Assembly (NCBI RefSeq): GCF_042180575.1
Contig: NZ_CP170094.1
Coordinates: 1,860,001-1,924,000, forward strand
DNA length: 64,000 bases
Source of the DNA: Bernardetia sp042180575
Lineage (GTDB): Bacteria; Bacteroidota; Bacteroidia; Cytophagales; Bernardetiaceae
Reading direction: 5' to 3'
The notes under the pieces are model-generated. The model saw only the letters and a program-made list of their open reading frames with translations. It did no database searches and was not told the origin of the DNA. Below, piece by piece: positions 26,467-35,810 of this stretch. Every line of letters starts with the position of its first letter. Within the stretch, counting starts at the first letter, position 1. Made by a program: the position numbers and the translations under genes.

Positions 26467-27471
26467 ATGTCTATTGCTTCCCTAGAATCTACAATTTATC
26501 AATCTAACAGAACTACTTTATCGCTATTTAATTATAATGATGAACTTATTAGTAATACTATCAAACCCAAAACTATCCAAACAAGCAAAGTTACTTTAGT
26601 AGTTGTTTTAGACGGAAATATTAATTTTGACTTTAAAGACTATAAACAAAATTGTACCGTAGGCGAATCCTTGATTATTCCTCCTCATAAAGCTATTCGT
26701 TTGGACGCAAAATCAAGTGAAGAAAAACAGACTAAAAAAACAACTAAAACAAAAAAAAATGGACTTTCTTGGCTAGAATTAGAAGTTCCTATCGAAACGA
26801 TTAATCTTACTATTTCTCAATATAATAAAATTGGAGTAGCCCAAGAGGATTGTAAATTGAAGGTAGAAAATACTTCGGTTTGGCAATTTGGAGAAAATCC
26901 AATCAATGTTACGCACGATACCAGTATCAAAAAAGCGATTGCAAGATTGATTGATTTGTTTACAGAAGAACACTATAATAAAGAGGCTTTTATAGATTTT
27001 GCTATTAAAGAACTTATTTTAAGATTTGTAAGAACTCCTGCACGAGATAAAATTGAGCTAGAAAAAAATGAAGAACTAGAAAACGAAACCAGCCCAAGTA
27101 TTGAAGCTGTTTTAGGTTATATAAAAGAACATATCGACGAGCCTATTTCTATTGATACCTTGACAGATATTGCCAGTATGAGTAAGGCTGCTTTTTTCAG
27201 AACATTCAAAGAAACACTAGATATTTCACCGATTGATTATATAAATAGAGAACGAGTGGAGATTGCAAAAAATCGTTTGGTAGATATTTCAAAGTCAGTT
27301 ACAGATATTTGTTACGAACTGGGTTACAATCACATGACCTATTTTATTCGTGTCTTCAAAAAGTATGAAGGAATTACACCTAAGCAATTTCAGATAAAAC
27401 AGAATAAAGAAAATATTCAGAATGAAAAAAGTGAACAGGCTGAGAAGGATAATGAACAAAAGGAAGAATAA
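26467..27471 (+). CDS. AraC-family transcriptional regulator
   Basis: 334 aa. An N-terminal cupin-like sensor region (~1-190, 'VTLVVVLDGNINFDFKDYKQNCTVGESLIIPPHKAIRLDA') precedes a C-terminal AraC/XylS double helix-turn-helix (~215-315). The latter includes 'PISIDTLTDIASMSKAAFFRTFKETLDISPIDYINRERVEIAKNRL' and 'VTDICYELGYNHMTYFIRVFKKYEGITPKQF'. The tail is an acidic/Lys-rich extension of ~20 residues. Effector and targets are unknown. The intact IS1-type element starts 36 bp after its stop. Confidence 0.9.
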   Translation: MSIASLESTIYQSNRTTLSLFNYNDELISNTIKPKTIQTSKVTLVVVLDGNINFDFKDYKQNCTVGESLIIPPHKAIRLDAKSSEEKQTKKTTKTKKNGLSWLELEVPIETINLTISQYNKIGVAQEDCKLKVENTSVWQFGENPINVTHDTSIKKAIARLIDLFTEEHYNKEAFIDFAIKELILRFVRTPARDKIELEKNEELENETSPSIEAVLGYIKEHIDEPISIDTLTDIASMSKAAFFRTFKETLDISPIDYINRERVEIAKNRLVDISKSVTDICYELGYNHMTYFIRVFKKYEGITPKQFQIKQNKENIQNEKSEQAEKDNEQKEE

Positions 27472-27506
27472 TCAATAAATTACCCAAACATAAACCAAAC
27501 TGTTTT

Positions 27507-28340
27507 GGTAGTGTTCTAAATATAAGGATGTTTTTTTTGAAAAAATGGCAATGAGTTGTGATATTTGTAAAATGCAAACTAAACAAACTCACATTTGCCC
27601 TCATTGCCAAGGCAAATATACCGTAAAAAACGGTCAAACTTATTACAATAAGCAAAATTACAAGTGTAAAACTTGTAAACGCCAATTTGTAGAACGTCCT
27701 TTACCTGAAAGTAAGGAAGCTATTATTAGTTCTTACCAAGATGAGTTAGTAGCTCAACTTCTATTAGAACGTATTGCTTTAAGAGGCATTAGTCGCCTTT
27801 TTAAAAAAAGTGTCAGTTGGGTTACTTCTCGTATGAAACTCTGCTATGAGCGAATAAAAGAAGATTTGCCTATTGGTCGTTTAGCTTCAGCAGATATAGA
27901 TTTATATCTGGTAGAAGCCGACGAGTTATGGAGTTTTGTAGGTGCTAAAGATTGTCCAGAATGGATCTGGTTAGCTATCGAAAGACGTACAGGATTGGTA
28001 GTTGGATTTCATAGTGGAGGTAGAGATCAAGAGGGTGCATTAGGACTTTATTTGAGTATAGATAAGAAATTAAGAGAAAAAGCCATTGTTTATGCTGATG
28101 ATTTTGCTTCTTATGGAACTGTATTTCCTAAAAAACAACTCCGACAAGAAGGTAAAAAAGAAACTACTAAAATTGAGCGTTTTAATAACACAATCAGACA
28201 GAGAAATAGCCCATTAGTTAGGCTTTCTTTATCCTTTTCTAAAAAATGGGAGAATCATTATAATTCAATCAAATATTTTATAGTAAATTACAACAATGAA
28301 ATTATTGCAAAGAATCCATCCTTATAAAAAGAACACCACC
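27507..28340 (+). mobile_element. intact IS1-family insertion sequence, 834 bp
   Basis: Terminal inverted repeats: 27507-27530 begins GGTAGTGTTCTAAATATAAG and the complement of 28317-28340 begins GGTGGTGTTCTTTTTATAAG; 20 of 24 positions agree. The direct repeat ACTGTTTT flanks it perfectly (27499-27506, 28341-28348), an 8-bp duplication typical of the IS1 family. It carries one transposase gene. The right end supplies the last codons and stop of the neighbouring gene on the minus strand. Confidence 0.95.
27545..28327 (+). CDS. IS1-family transposase, single ORF
   Basis: 260 aa. The N-terminus holds zinc-finger cysteines (CDIC, HICPHC, CKTCKRQF) and a helix-turn-helix corresponding to InsA. 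The C-terminus is the InsB-like DDE domain: 'VEADELWSFVGAK' (Asp), 'VYADDFASYG' (Asp) and 'TKIERFNNTIRQRNSPLVRLSLSFSKKWENHYNSI' (Glu). Classic IS1 needs a frameshift to join InsA and InsB; here both are in one frame. The gene looks intact and, with matching ends and fresh target duplication, may be active. Confidence 0.93.
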   Translation: MAMSCDICKMQTKQTHICPHCQGKYTVKNGQTYYNKQNYKCKTCKRQFVERPLPESKEAIISSYQDELVAQLLLERIALRGISRLFKKSVSWVTSRMKLCYERIKEDLPIGRLASADIDLYLVEADELWSFVGAKDCPEWIWLAIERRTGLVVGFHSGGRDQEGALGLYLSIDKKLREKAIVYADDFASYGTVFPKKQLRQEGKKETTKIERFNNTIRQRNSPLVRLSLSFSKKWENHYNSIKYFIVNYNNEIIAKNPSL

Positions 28341-28891
28341 ACTGTTTTTGCTCCATTTTCTTTTGCAAACTCTAAAAAACGTTTGAAATTTCTTAAATCT
28401 TGTCCAAAATTATTTCCTATATATCCATCTCCTTTATCAGTATTAAAGTCAGAAAAATAATATTCTGCATCCAGCATATCATATGCTGTTGGCAGTAAAA
28501 GTTTATTTAAGTTCTCAAGTTTTGAGAGTTTTTCTATTAGTGAAGTTACAATTTGCAAAACTTTATCTAAATTGTTCTTTAGTTTAGCCCTTGCTTCTTC
28601 AGCATTACTTAAAATCTTTTGTTTTTCTTCTTCTGTTTTTGCTAAACCTAGTTCGAATTCTAGAGATTCTTCATCTGGGTAACCCATAATTTGATAAATT
28701 ATTGAGATATCAACATTTGTAATTTTACCAATTTGGTCTAACTCTGCTTCATGTCCTACTGAAGCTTCTCTAAACATGAGGTTGCAAAACTGCCTACTTA
28801 GGCTATGTTTGTGAAAAAAATCTCCACTATAAATTTCTTCTATTTCTTGATAATTATCTGTAACAATGTCTATATCAAGTCCCATATTCAA
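28322..28891 (-). CDS. hypothetical protein whose C-terminus was rewritten by the IS insertion
   Basis: 189 aa, soluble. Conserved-looking segments: 'MGLDIDIVTDNYQEIEEIY', 'HKHSLSRQFCNLMFRE', a Lys/Glu coiled coil (~95-150) and 'DMLDAEYYFSDFNTDKGDGYIGNNFGQDLRNFKRFLEFAKENGAKT'. Family unknown. The last residues VVVFFL and the stop are encoded inside the right end of the IS1 element. Joining the target halves after removing the IS and one duplication restores the ending VWFMFG and a stop at the same length. So the protein lost only its final five residues. Confidence 0.7.
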   Translation of the reverse strand: MNMGLDIDIVTDNYQEIEEIYSGDFFHKHSLSRQFCNLMFREASVGHEAELDQIGKITNVDISIIYQIMGYPDEESLEFELGLAKTEEEKQKILSNAEEARAKLKNNLDKVLQIVTSLIEKLSKLENLNKLLLPTAYDMLDAEYYFSDFNTDKGDGYIGNNFGQDLRNFKRFLEFAKENGAKTVVVFFL

Positions 28892-28929
28892 AGAAAATTA
28901 TAGATTTTAGAAAATTGAAATATTAAAGA

Positions 28930-28970
28930 ATAAACCTATTCTAATCATAAAATCAGAATAGATTTATAAA
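28930..28970 (-). terminator. terminator after the methyltransferase gene
   Basis: On the minus strand ATAAATCTATTCT pairs with AGAATAGGTTTAT, followed by T-rich sequence. Confidence 0.65.
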
Positions 28971-28974
28971 AAAT

Positions 28975-29745
28975 TTACTTCTCCACCACAGCAAAGAAAT
29001 CAAAGCATTTATCGGCATCATCAGAGACAAAATAATCACCCATTGTAACCGAACCAACTAACGAATTATCTTGTTCTTGCAATTTTTTACGATTCATTCT
29101 ATTCAAAATATCATACGGAATTTGAAGAATTTGTCTAGGCAAGTTTTGTTCTAAATTAAAAATATCTAGCTTTTTGTATTTGGCAACCGATGCTTTATTT
29201 TGGTTGTAATATTCCCAAATTTTTTCATTCCCTGTAATTCCTTTTACATCTACTTTTGAGAAATATTTCTTTAAAAGTGTTTCTAACTCTTGTGCTGTAT
29301 ATTCTCTTGTGTGCCAAGGATTGCGTGTAAGCGAAAGTTTGATATTTGGCGTTGTAAGTATCATTTTCCCACCCTTTTTCAAAACTCGTTGAATTTCTTT
29401 GAGGTAAAAATTATCATCTTCGATATGCTCAATGACCTGCTGCGTAACCACAGTATCAAAACTTTCATCGGCTTGATTAGCAAACGGTGGAATGTTTTGA
29501 TTCAGAAAAGTAAATTCTGGATGTTGTTTTTGCAAATGATTGATGAGTTCTTGATTTTTGTCAAGAGCCGTGTAATGCGTACAATGAGGTTTGAAAAGTT
29601 CTGCACCTTTTCCCACACCACAACCTGTTTCCAAAATGCTTCCACTTACATGTTTGACAGTTTGATGATAAGCAAAAAGCAAACGTTGATGGATTACGTT
29701 ATCGCTAGGAATGGTATAAGCTGTTATTTCTGTTGTTTTGAACAT
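28975..29745 (-). CDS. class I SAM-dependent methyltransferase
   Basis: 256 aa. Motif I is 'GSILETGCGVGKGAELF' (~35-51), motif II 'YTALDKNQELI', motif IV 'DTVVTQQVIEHIEDDNFYLKEIQRVLKKGGKMILTTPN' (Methyltransf_11 pattern). The C-terminal ~80 residues carry 'NPWHTREYTAQELETLLKKYFSKVDVKGITGN', often seen in methyltransferases acting on surface sugars or lipids. The acceptor is unknown. Single gene with its own terminator. Confidence 0.85.
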   Translation of the reverse strand: MFKTTEITAYTIPSDNVIHQRLLFAYHQTVKHVSGSILETGCGVGKGAELFKPHCTHYTALDKNQELINHLQKQHPEFTFLNQNIPPFANQADESFDTVVTQQVIEHIEDDNFYLKEIQRVLKKGGKMILTTPNIKLSLTRNPWHTREYTAQELETLLKKYFSKVDVKGITGNEKIWEYYNQNKASVAKYKKLDIFNLEQNLPRQILQIPYDILNRMNRKKLQEQDNSLVGSVTMGDYFVSDDADKCFDFFAVVEK

Positions 29746-30028
29746 ATTTTTAGTATATCGTAACCGTAAACGAGGTAAAAACTGTCGTTTAGGAGCTTTT
29801 ACATAAATTATATAAGTTACAAAGGTCTTAATTTTTCTTGTAAAAACGCTATAAATTAGATTTTAAAACCTTCAAAATCAGATTTTATAGTTTTTTTTGA
29901 GTACATTTTAGTAAAAATTGATAAATTTTTACTAAATCATTTATGCAATTTTCTAATTCCTTGCATCTATTTATTATAAAATGAGAAAAAATCATCAATC
30001 ACAATCAAAAAACTAACTCTATTTAATT

Positions 30029-30898
30029 ATGAAAACTACTTTGAAATTTTCACTTTATGTTTGGATTCTTTTTTTGCCCCTTTTTGCTTCTTGTCAAAGG
30101 GATGAATTTACAGAACAAGATTCTTTCGACCTTACACAAGCAAAGATGAATGCAGAAGAAGCACGTAATGAAGCAACAATGAGCAGCTTTGTAAGTAATC
30201 AAGATGGCACAGAAGGAGGAACAAGTGGTGAGCCAATCGTACAAGGCTTGTATGTCATCAAAACTGGAAATATGCAACTTCAAGTGCAAGATTTGGATAA
30301 AGCAAAAGAAGAAGTTTTGCAAAAAGTAAAAGCAAATAAAGGATTTACTTCGGCTGCTAATTATAATGATTATAGCTCTTCAAAGCAGCAAAATATAACA
30401 ATTCGTGTAGCATCTAGTAATTTTGAAAACTTGATGAAACAACTTTCAAGTATTGGTTTTGTAGAAAGTCAATCTCAAAACTCACAAGATGTAAGTGAAG
30501 AATTTGTAGATATTCAAGCACGTTTGAAATCAAAAAGAGAAGTAGAAAAACGCTATACAGAGATTTTAAAAGATGCCAAGACAATTTCTGAAATATTGAA
30601 AATTGAAGACAAACTACGTGTCATCCGTGAAGAAATAGAAGCAAAAGAAGGACGTTTGCGCTATTTAAAAGACCAAGTTTCGCTTAGTACAATCAATCTG
30701 ACACTTACTCAAAAATTAGAAAATTATTCTAAACCACCAGAACGTTCATTTTTTAGTCGTCTGTTTGAAAATATGGGCGAAGGTTGGGATGATTTCTTGA
30801 TGTTTGTGGTCGGAGTGATGCGTCTGTGGGTATTTTGGATTGTCTTAGCAGGAATTATTTTTGGAATTGTGAGATGGAGAAAAGCTAGGAAAAAGTAA
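30029..30898 (+). CDS. DUF4349 lipoprotein
   Basis: 289 aa. Lipobox LFASC (Cys22). The DUF4349 domain covers ~75-270: 'KTGNMQLQVQDLDKAKEEVLQKVKANKGFTSAANY', 'ITIRVASSNFENLMKQLSSIG', a coiled coil 'EFVDIQARLKSKREVEKRYTEILKDAKTISEILKIEDKLRVIREEIEAKEGRLRYLKDQV', and a C-terminal membrane helix (~262-283) followed by basic residues. So it is tethered at both ends in the envelope. Role unknown. Confidence 0.88.
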   Translation: MKTTLKFSLYVWILFLPLFASCQRDEFTEQDSFDLTQAKMNAEEARNEATMSSFVSNQDGTEGGTSGEPIVQGLYVIKTGNMQLQVQDLDKAKEEVLQKVKANKGFTSAANYNDYSSSKQQNITIRVASSNFENLMKQLSSIGFVESQSQNSQDVSEEFVDIQARLKSKREVEKRYTEILKDAKTISEILKIEDKLRVIREEIEAKEGRLRYLKDQVSLSTINLTLTQKLENYSKPPERSFFSRLFENMGEGWDDFLMFVVGVMRLWVFWIVLAGIIFGIVRWRKARKK

Positions 30899-30907
30899 TT
30901 TTTGCCT

Positions 30908-30941
30908 AAACCTATAAGGTTTTCGAAAACCTTATAGGTTT
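30908..30941. terminator. perfect 34-bp palindromic bidirectional terminator
   Basis: AAACCTATAAGGTTTT and its exact complement AAAACCTTATAGGTTT around a central CG, in the 48-bp gap between converging genes. Confidence 0.9.
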
Positions 30942-30946
30942 ATTTT

Positions 30947-32200
30947 TTATAGTCTTGCTGTTACTTTAGACTTATCAAATTTTCCTTTAATATCATAAAT
31001 AACTGTTTTTTCGTGTTTGATAGTATCAAAATTTAATGAATCAAATTCTTTGTGTGAAACTGCCAAAACGATAGCATCATACTTTTCAGAAGGTTTTTTT
31101 ATTAAATCAAGAGTGTACTCATGTTTTACTTCGGCTGCATCTGCCCAAGGGTCATAGACTTCTACATTTGCACCAAAATCTTGAAATTCTCTAATTACAT
31201 CAATAACTCTTGAATTACGAATATCAGGACAGTTTTCTTTAAAAGTAATCCCTAACACTAAAATTCGTGCGCCTTTTACGCTGCTACTTCTCTGAATCAT
31301 TAGTTTTACTACTTTTGCAGCCACAAAAACCCCCATTGTGTCATTGATTCTTCTTCCTGCCAAAATAACTTCTGGATGATAACCCAAACTTTCAGCTTTA
31401 TACGTCAAATAATAAGGGTCGACACCTATACAATGTCCACCCACTAATCCCGGTTTGAAAGGTAAAAAGTTCCATTTTGTACCTGCTGCTTCCAATACTT
31501 CAAGTGTATCGATATCCATTTTATCAAAAATAAGAGCCAATTCATTGACAAAAGCAATATTCAAATCTCGTTGAGCATTTTCAATGACTTTTGAGGCTTC
31601 GGCTACTTTGATAGAAGAGGCAAGATGAGTTCCTGCTGTAATAATTGACTTATAAAGTGTATTTAATTCTTCTGCTATTTTTGGTGTACTTCCACTTACA
31701 ACTTTTTTTATTTTTGAGATAGTATGTTCTTTATCCCCTGGATTGATGCGTTCAGGAGAATATCCACAAAAGAAATCTTGATTAAATTTTAGTCCACTTT
31801 CTTTTTCTAGAATAGGTACACAATCTTCTTCGGTACATCCAGGGTAAACAGTAGATTCATAGACAACAATATCTCCTTTTTTGAGAACCTTTCCGACTGT
31901 TTTTGAAGCAGCAAGAATAGGAGTTAAATCAGGTTTTTTATATAAATCAACAGGTGTAGGAACAGTTACAATATAAATTGTTGCTTCTGCCAGTTTTTCA
32001 AGACTTGTTGTGAAAGAAAGTTGTTTTGATTCTTGTAAACCTTCTTTATCTACTTCAAGCGTTTTGTCGTAGCCTTTTTTGAGTTCTTCAATACGATTTT
32101 CATTAATATCAAAACCAATAGTAGAATATTTTTTACCAAACTCAACAGCCAAAGGCAAACCTACATAACCCAAACCAATAATTGCTAATTTATATGACAT
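30947..32200 (-). CDS. nucleotide-sugar dehydrogenase (UDP-HexNAc 6-dehydrogenase, TviB/WbpA type)
   Basis: 417 aa. The NAD-binding N-terminus is 'MSYKLAIIGLGYVGLPLAVEFGKKYSTIGFDIN'. The catalytic Cys is in 'GGHCIGVDPYYLTYKAESLGYHP'. The internal 'VYESTVYPGCTEEDCVPILE' and 'GYSPERINPGDKEHT' are typical of the VipA/TviB/WbpA branch, which oxidises UDP-GlcNAc or UDP-GalNAc to the uronic acid for capsule or O-antigen synthesis. No other polysaccharide genes are adjacent. Confidence 0.9.
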   Translation of the reverse strand: MSYKLAIIGLGYVGLPLAVEFGKKYSTIGFDINENRIEELKKGYDKTLEVDKEGLQESKQLSFTTSLEKLAEATIYIVTVPTPVDLYKKPDLTPILAASKTVGKVLKKGDIVVYESTVYPGCTEEDCVPILEKESGLKFNQDFFCGYSPERINPGDKEHTISKIKKVVSGSTPKIAEELNTLYKSIITAGTHLASSIKVAEASKVIENAQRDLNIAFVNELALIFDKMDIDTLEVLEAAGTKWNFLPFKPGLVGGHCIGVDPYYLTYKAESLGYHPEVILAGRRINDTMGVFVAAKVVKLMIQRSSSVKGARILVLGITFKENCPDIRNSRVIDVIREFQDFGANVEVYDPWADAAEVKHEYTLDLIKKPSEKYDAIVLAVSHKEFDSLNFDTIKHEKTVIYDIKGKFDKSKVTARL

Positions 32201-32337
32201 AGAAAAAGAACTTTGTTAATTTAAAAAGGGAGAATTGAAAATCAGTTTTATATTTTCAATCTACAAAGTAGCTAATTTTTACTTATATAAAAAAACGAGA
32301 AAAAGTTTATTTTAGGGCTATTTATAAGATTATTTGA

Positions 32338-32529
32338 TTACCCATTTTGAGAATTCTTCAATTCATCTATTTGCTTCAAAATTTCTTCAGCTTCAGCCGT
32401 TTTTAAATCACTGGCTTTTCTATCTATACGAGACAGTTTAAAGGCTTCTTCAGTCATTTTTTTATACGTTTCTGTCAATTTATCAATTTTTGCTTGTATT
32501 GGGTCTTTTTTCTTAAATAATCCGAACAT
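32338..32529 (-). CDS. small conserved Lacal_2735/DUF6435-type protein
   Basis: 63 aa. 'MFGLFKKKDPIQAKIDKLTETYKKMTEEAFKLSRIDRKASD' is the pattern of a small helical family widespread in Bacteroidota. The protein is a charged helical hairpin. Function unknown. Confidence 0.8.
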   Translation of the reverse strand: MFGLFKKKDPIQAKIDKLTETYKKMTEEAFKLSRIDRKASDLKTAEAEEILKQIDELKNSQNG

Positions 32530-32610
32530 AGTTGTAATTATTAGTAGTAAATATTTAATTAATGCCCAACTAACACCTTGTTTATGGTTTTGTTTCTTAA
32601 TTTTTACTCA

Positions 32611-32656
32611 CAAAAAAAGCCATCAACAAAATTACGTGTTGATGACTTTTTTCTTT
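32611..32656 (-). terminator. hairpin terminator
   Basis: AGTCATCAAC pairs with GTTGATGGCT, flanked by T- and A-runs, 20 bp after the stop of the gene at 32676-33998. Confidence 0.8.
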
Positions 32657-32675
32657 TCAAAAGTAGTCTCAAAAA

Positions 32676-33998
32676 TTAGAAACGAAGCTCTACTAACTCC
32701 CAAAATTCTTTTACTTCATCGTTCTGAAAATTCCAATCATATTTCATGATATAATTATTCTTCAAAAACATGATTGCTTCTTTGTGAGTCGCACAACGGT
32801 CTATTCCTGTGAGTGCATCTTCTAGTTCGTCTTGATTATTCCCAAATAATTTTTTGGTAAAAAGGAATTTTTGATTGAGTGTAATGAGTTCCTTAATCGT
32901 CTTACCAGAAGGCTTAAAACGTTCTGCAAATGTCGGTGCATCATCATCTGCTCCTGTTGTATATTTATCAGCAAAAGTAGGTTCTTTAATCGTTTCGGCT
33001 TGTTTGGGTGCTACACTTGTAGTCGTTACTGGGCTACCATTTTTTTTCTCTTCGCTCATAAAATTAGGTGCAGAATAAGTAGTATTCTCTTCTGTTACTT
33101 CCTCTCGTTTATATGATTTGAACAAAGGTGTATCTTCTTTTTGAGTAGCTTCTTCTTTTACTTTTTCTATTTTTGGTTCTGTTTTCTTTTCTGCATAAGT
33201 TACTTCAGAAGGAGCAAAATTGGTTGTTTTTTCTACTTCCTCTTCTTCAAAAGAAGTATCAAAAAAACTTTTCGTTTCTTCTTTTTGAGGTGTTACTTCT
33301 GCGACAGGTTCAGGAGCTTTTTCTTCTACTTTTTCAGCTTGTTGAGTAGGTTCAGTAAAAGTAACAAATTCTTGAATTTTGAGAGGAACAATATCTCCAA
33401 GCTGACGCAAAACTGTTTTTGGGTCATCATATTCTACATTATTATCTACAATATTTCCGATGGTGTCAATCGCTTTTGTAGCCGAAATCATTCCTGCATC
33501 ACTTTTTTCTTCTAAACCTTTTATGATTTGTTCAAAGAGAATTTTATGTGTTTTTACGTATTTTAAAGCAGGTTTGAATTCTTCATTGACACGAATTGTA
33601 CTTCCATTTTGAGCCAATTTCTGAACTTCTTGTTCGTAAAAAACATACGGAGCTAACAATAATTGAATGGTATCAGCCACAGATTGTGTAACTAATTTCT
33701 CAAAAGTAGCTTGGTCAATAGAAATATTGCGAGAAAGCATATTCATAAGTTTCTCTAAAAGAGCCTTAATTTCTGGATTTTCATAATCAAAAAATGGACT
33801 TTTGATTTTAGCATTATCAGCTTGCCAATTTTCAAAAAGAATTTTAATGATAAATAAATTTATTTGTTTTATTCCACAAAAATCAGTGAGTTGAGAGCCT
33901 GTAATACGCTCATGTTTTGCAAAAAACTCCGAACAAACAGCTTTAGCGAATGATTCAGCATAAGCAAGAACAGCGTTATTATTTAATTTGCTTGCCAT
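32676..33998 (-). CDS. conserved hypothetical protein with acidic linker
   Basis: 440 aa, no signal peptide. An N-terminal helical domain (~1-215) begins 'NNNAVLAYAESFAKAVCSEFFAKHERITGSQLTDF'. A long low-complexity Glu/Lys/Pro/Thr linker follows (~220-355), then a compact C-terminal domain (~360-440, 'TIKELITLNQKFLFTKKLFGNNQDELEDALTGIDRCATHKEAIMFLKNNY'). The layout suggests a scaffold or adaptor, which is inference. It is not a family I can name. Confidence 0.75.
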   Translation of the reverse strand: MASKLNNNAVLAYAESFAKAVCSEFFAKHERITGSQLTDFCGIKQINLFIIKILFENWQADNAKIKSPFFDYENPEIKALLEKLMNMLSRNISIDQATFEKLVTQSVADTIQLLLAPYVFYEQEVQKLAQNGSTIRVNEEFKPALKYVKTHKILFEQIIKGLEEKSDAGMISATKAIDTIGNIVDNNVEYDDPKTVLRQLGDIVPLKIQEFVTFTEPTQQAEKVEEKAPEPVAEVTPQKEETKSFFDTSFEEEEVEKTTNFAPSEVTYAEKKTEPKIEKVKEEATQKEDTPLFKSYKREEVTEENTTYSAPNFMSEEKKNGSPVTTTSVAPKQAETIKEPTFADKYTTGADDDAPTFAERFKPSGKTIKELITLNQKFLFTKKLFGNNQDELEDALTGIDRCATHKEAIMFLKNNYIMKYDWNFQNDEVKEFWELVELRF

Positions 33999-34376
33999 AA
34001 TTTTATAAGTAATTGGTTTTGGATATTATTTTTAATGGATTAAATTCTATTTTTATGTCTTGTATTGTGTTATACCAATTTGATTATGCTTTTAATGAAT
34101 TGCAAGTTCGTCAAAAAGCTAATCAATACATTATTTCAAAACCCTTTTTAAAGGATTTTTTTCAGAAAAAGTTGTCTTTAAAGTGTTATATATAAAGAGT
34201 TTTGCTACTTGTGCATATAAAACTTTCTCTAAATCTAAAATTTTAGCTAAAAATACGAAAACAATTTGAACTCTATTTTATTTTAGTATTCTAAATTTAT
34301 TTTCTCTTATTTTTAGGCTCAAAAAAATTAAACTATTTTTAGTTTAATTCTATTTTTCTAGTTAATTCCCAAAATA

Positions 34377-34727
34377 TTGCCAACAATGCCAAAAATCACA
34401 ATTCAGAACATGAACGCCGTAGAATTTTCGGCAGACACAAAAAAAAGTTTATTACAAAACATTTTAGATGAACAAATTGACTGGTTGCACTCCTGTGGAG
34501 GAAAAGGAAAATGCACCACTTGTAAGATGATTATTAAAGAAGGCAGCGAAAATCTTACACCAAAAGGAAACGTAGAAAAAAACTTTTTTGCACTAGAAAG
34601 ACTAAAAGAAAACGAGCGTTTGGCATGTCAATGTAGCCTCAAAAATAATGTAGAAGAAGATGCAAAATTAGTAATCTGTGTGGCAAATTCTAATAAATTT
34701 CCTCACATTGAGTATTCTGAATGTTAA
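34377..34727 (+). CDS. 2Fe-2S ferredoxin
   Basis: 116 aa. Plant-type fold with iron ligands in 'HSCGGKGKCTTCKM' (three Cys, C-x5-C-x2-C) and a fourth in 'RLACQC'. The start could be MPT or, two codons later, MPKITI. It carries electrons for an unidentified oxidoreductase. A strong terminator follows, so it is a single-gene unit. Confidence 0.9.
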   Translation: MPTMPKITIQNMNAVEFSADTKKSLLQNILDEQIDWLHSCGGKGKCTTCKMIIKEGSENLTPKGNVEKNFFALERLKENERLACQCSLKNNVEEDAKLVICVANSNKFPHIEYSEC

Positions 34728-34760
34728 TCAATTTATTGTGTTCAAAATAAATTGAAAAAT

Positions 34761-34801
34761 ACAAAACCATATTTTACCTTTTTAGTAGAATATGGTTTTG
34801 T
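34761..34801 (+). terminator. terminator after ferredoxin gene
   Basis: ACAAAACCATATT pairs with AATATGGTTTTGT, then T-rich. The rest of the gap to 35053 is AT-rich with nothing recognised. Confidence 0.85.
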
Positions 34802-35053
34802 GTTTTTGAAACAGACTAGAAAGTCTCCTATAAGTAAATGAGTAGAATTAAATATAACTAAAAATACCGTAACTTATTGGTAAATGATTTATATGATTTT
34901 TAAGATAAAATGAAGATAAATGCAATTTCAAATTTAATTTGTTATTTTATAATACAACTTTGTATTATCCTGTAATTATCATAAAAATCACTCACTAATC
35001 AGTCATTACTTATATTTAATTTTGTCCAAGTACTTATATGTAAATCTATCAAT

Positions 35054-35485
35054 TTATTTCGCAAAAAGTTGGTCTATATTTCTGAAGGCTTTAAACTCTA
35101 AGGCATTATTTTCTGGGTCTAGGAAAAACATAGTTGCTTGTTCTCCTACTTTTCCTTCAAAACGCAAATAAGGCTCAATGACAAATTTTATATTTTTAGT
35201 TTTCAACTTTTGAGCTAATTCCTCCCATTTTTGCCATTCCAAAACAACTCCAAAATGAGGAACTGGAACATCATGTCCATCCACCAAATTAGTAGGATTT
35301 GAAGCAAGTTTTTCTTTTGAGAATTTACTTTCAGGTTTTTGATGAATTACAAGTTGATGTCCAAAGAAATCAAAATCAACCCAGTGAGAATCACTTCGTC
35401 CTTCTGAACATTCCAAAACATCTCTATAAAATTGACGACATTTTTCTAAATCAATGACAGGGATAGCTAAATGAAAAGGCTGCAT
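35054..35485 (-). CDS. VOC-family (glyoxalase/dioxygenase-like) protein
   Basis: 143 aa, one vicinal-oxygen-chelate module with paired beta-alpha-beta-beta-beta units: 'PFHLAIPVIDLEKCRQFYRDVLEC' and 'PHFGVVLEWQKWEELAQKL', ending 'EQATMFFLDPENNALEFKAF'. Likely metal ligands are His4, His71-type and the Glu in ALEFKAF. Substrate unknown. Confidence 0.85.
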   Translation of the reverse strand: MQPFHLAIPVIDLEKCRQFYRDVLECSEGRSDSHWVDFDFFGHQLVIHQKPESKFSKEKLASNPTNLVDGHDVPVPHFGVVLEWQKWEELAQKLKTKNIKFVIEPYLRFEGKVGEQATMFFLDPENNALEFKAFRNIDQLFAK

Positions 35486-35663
35486 AGAAATGGTGAATTA
35501 TTAATTGTAAATGGTAAATGGTAAATGAATATAAACAACTAATTAAACTTTTAATTAAAAAGTCGTGTAGTTTATTTATTTCTCATTCCATAGGAGTAAT
35601 TATGAATTACGAATATAAACTACTGAATATCAGCTTATTTAATTCCTACTTCATAGTGTGAAT

Positions 35664-35810
35664 CATACTACTAGACTAGACATTTTCAAATAAATAGGTC
35701 AGTCCCAGAGGGCAGACCGTCTATAAACTAAAAACAAGTAAAATTGACTATAAACGGTCTGCTCTACGAGGCTGACCTATACAGTAATTAGTAAAATGTC
35801 TAGTAGTATG
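35664..35810. mobile_element. 147-bp MITE with 9-bp target duplication
   Basis: Ends CATACTACTAGA (35664-35675) and TCTAGTAGTATG (35799-35810) are exact inverted repeats, extended by CATTTT after a short CTAGA duplication on the left. The direct repeat AGTGTGAAT flanks it (35655-35663, 35811-35819). Inside is a further long inverted repeat: AGGTCAGTCC..AGGGCAGACCGT against ACGGTCTGCTCT..AGGCTGACCT. It has no ORF. It ends ~15 bp after the T9SS-cargo gene stop and could act as its 3' hairpin. Confidence 0.85.

Noticed and set aside
34013..34195. Short 60-codon plus-strand ORF upstream of the ferredoxin gene
   Set aside because: No homology pattern, Phe/Ile/Lys-rich composition of intergenic DNA, no promoter or start signals.
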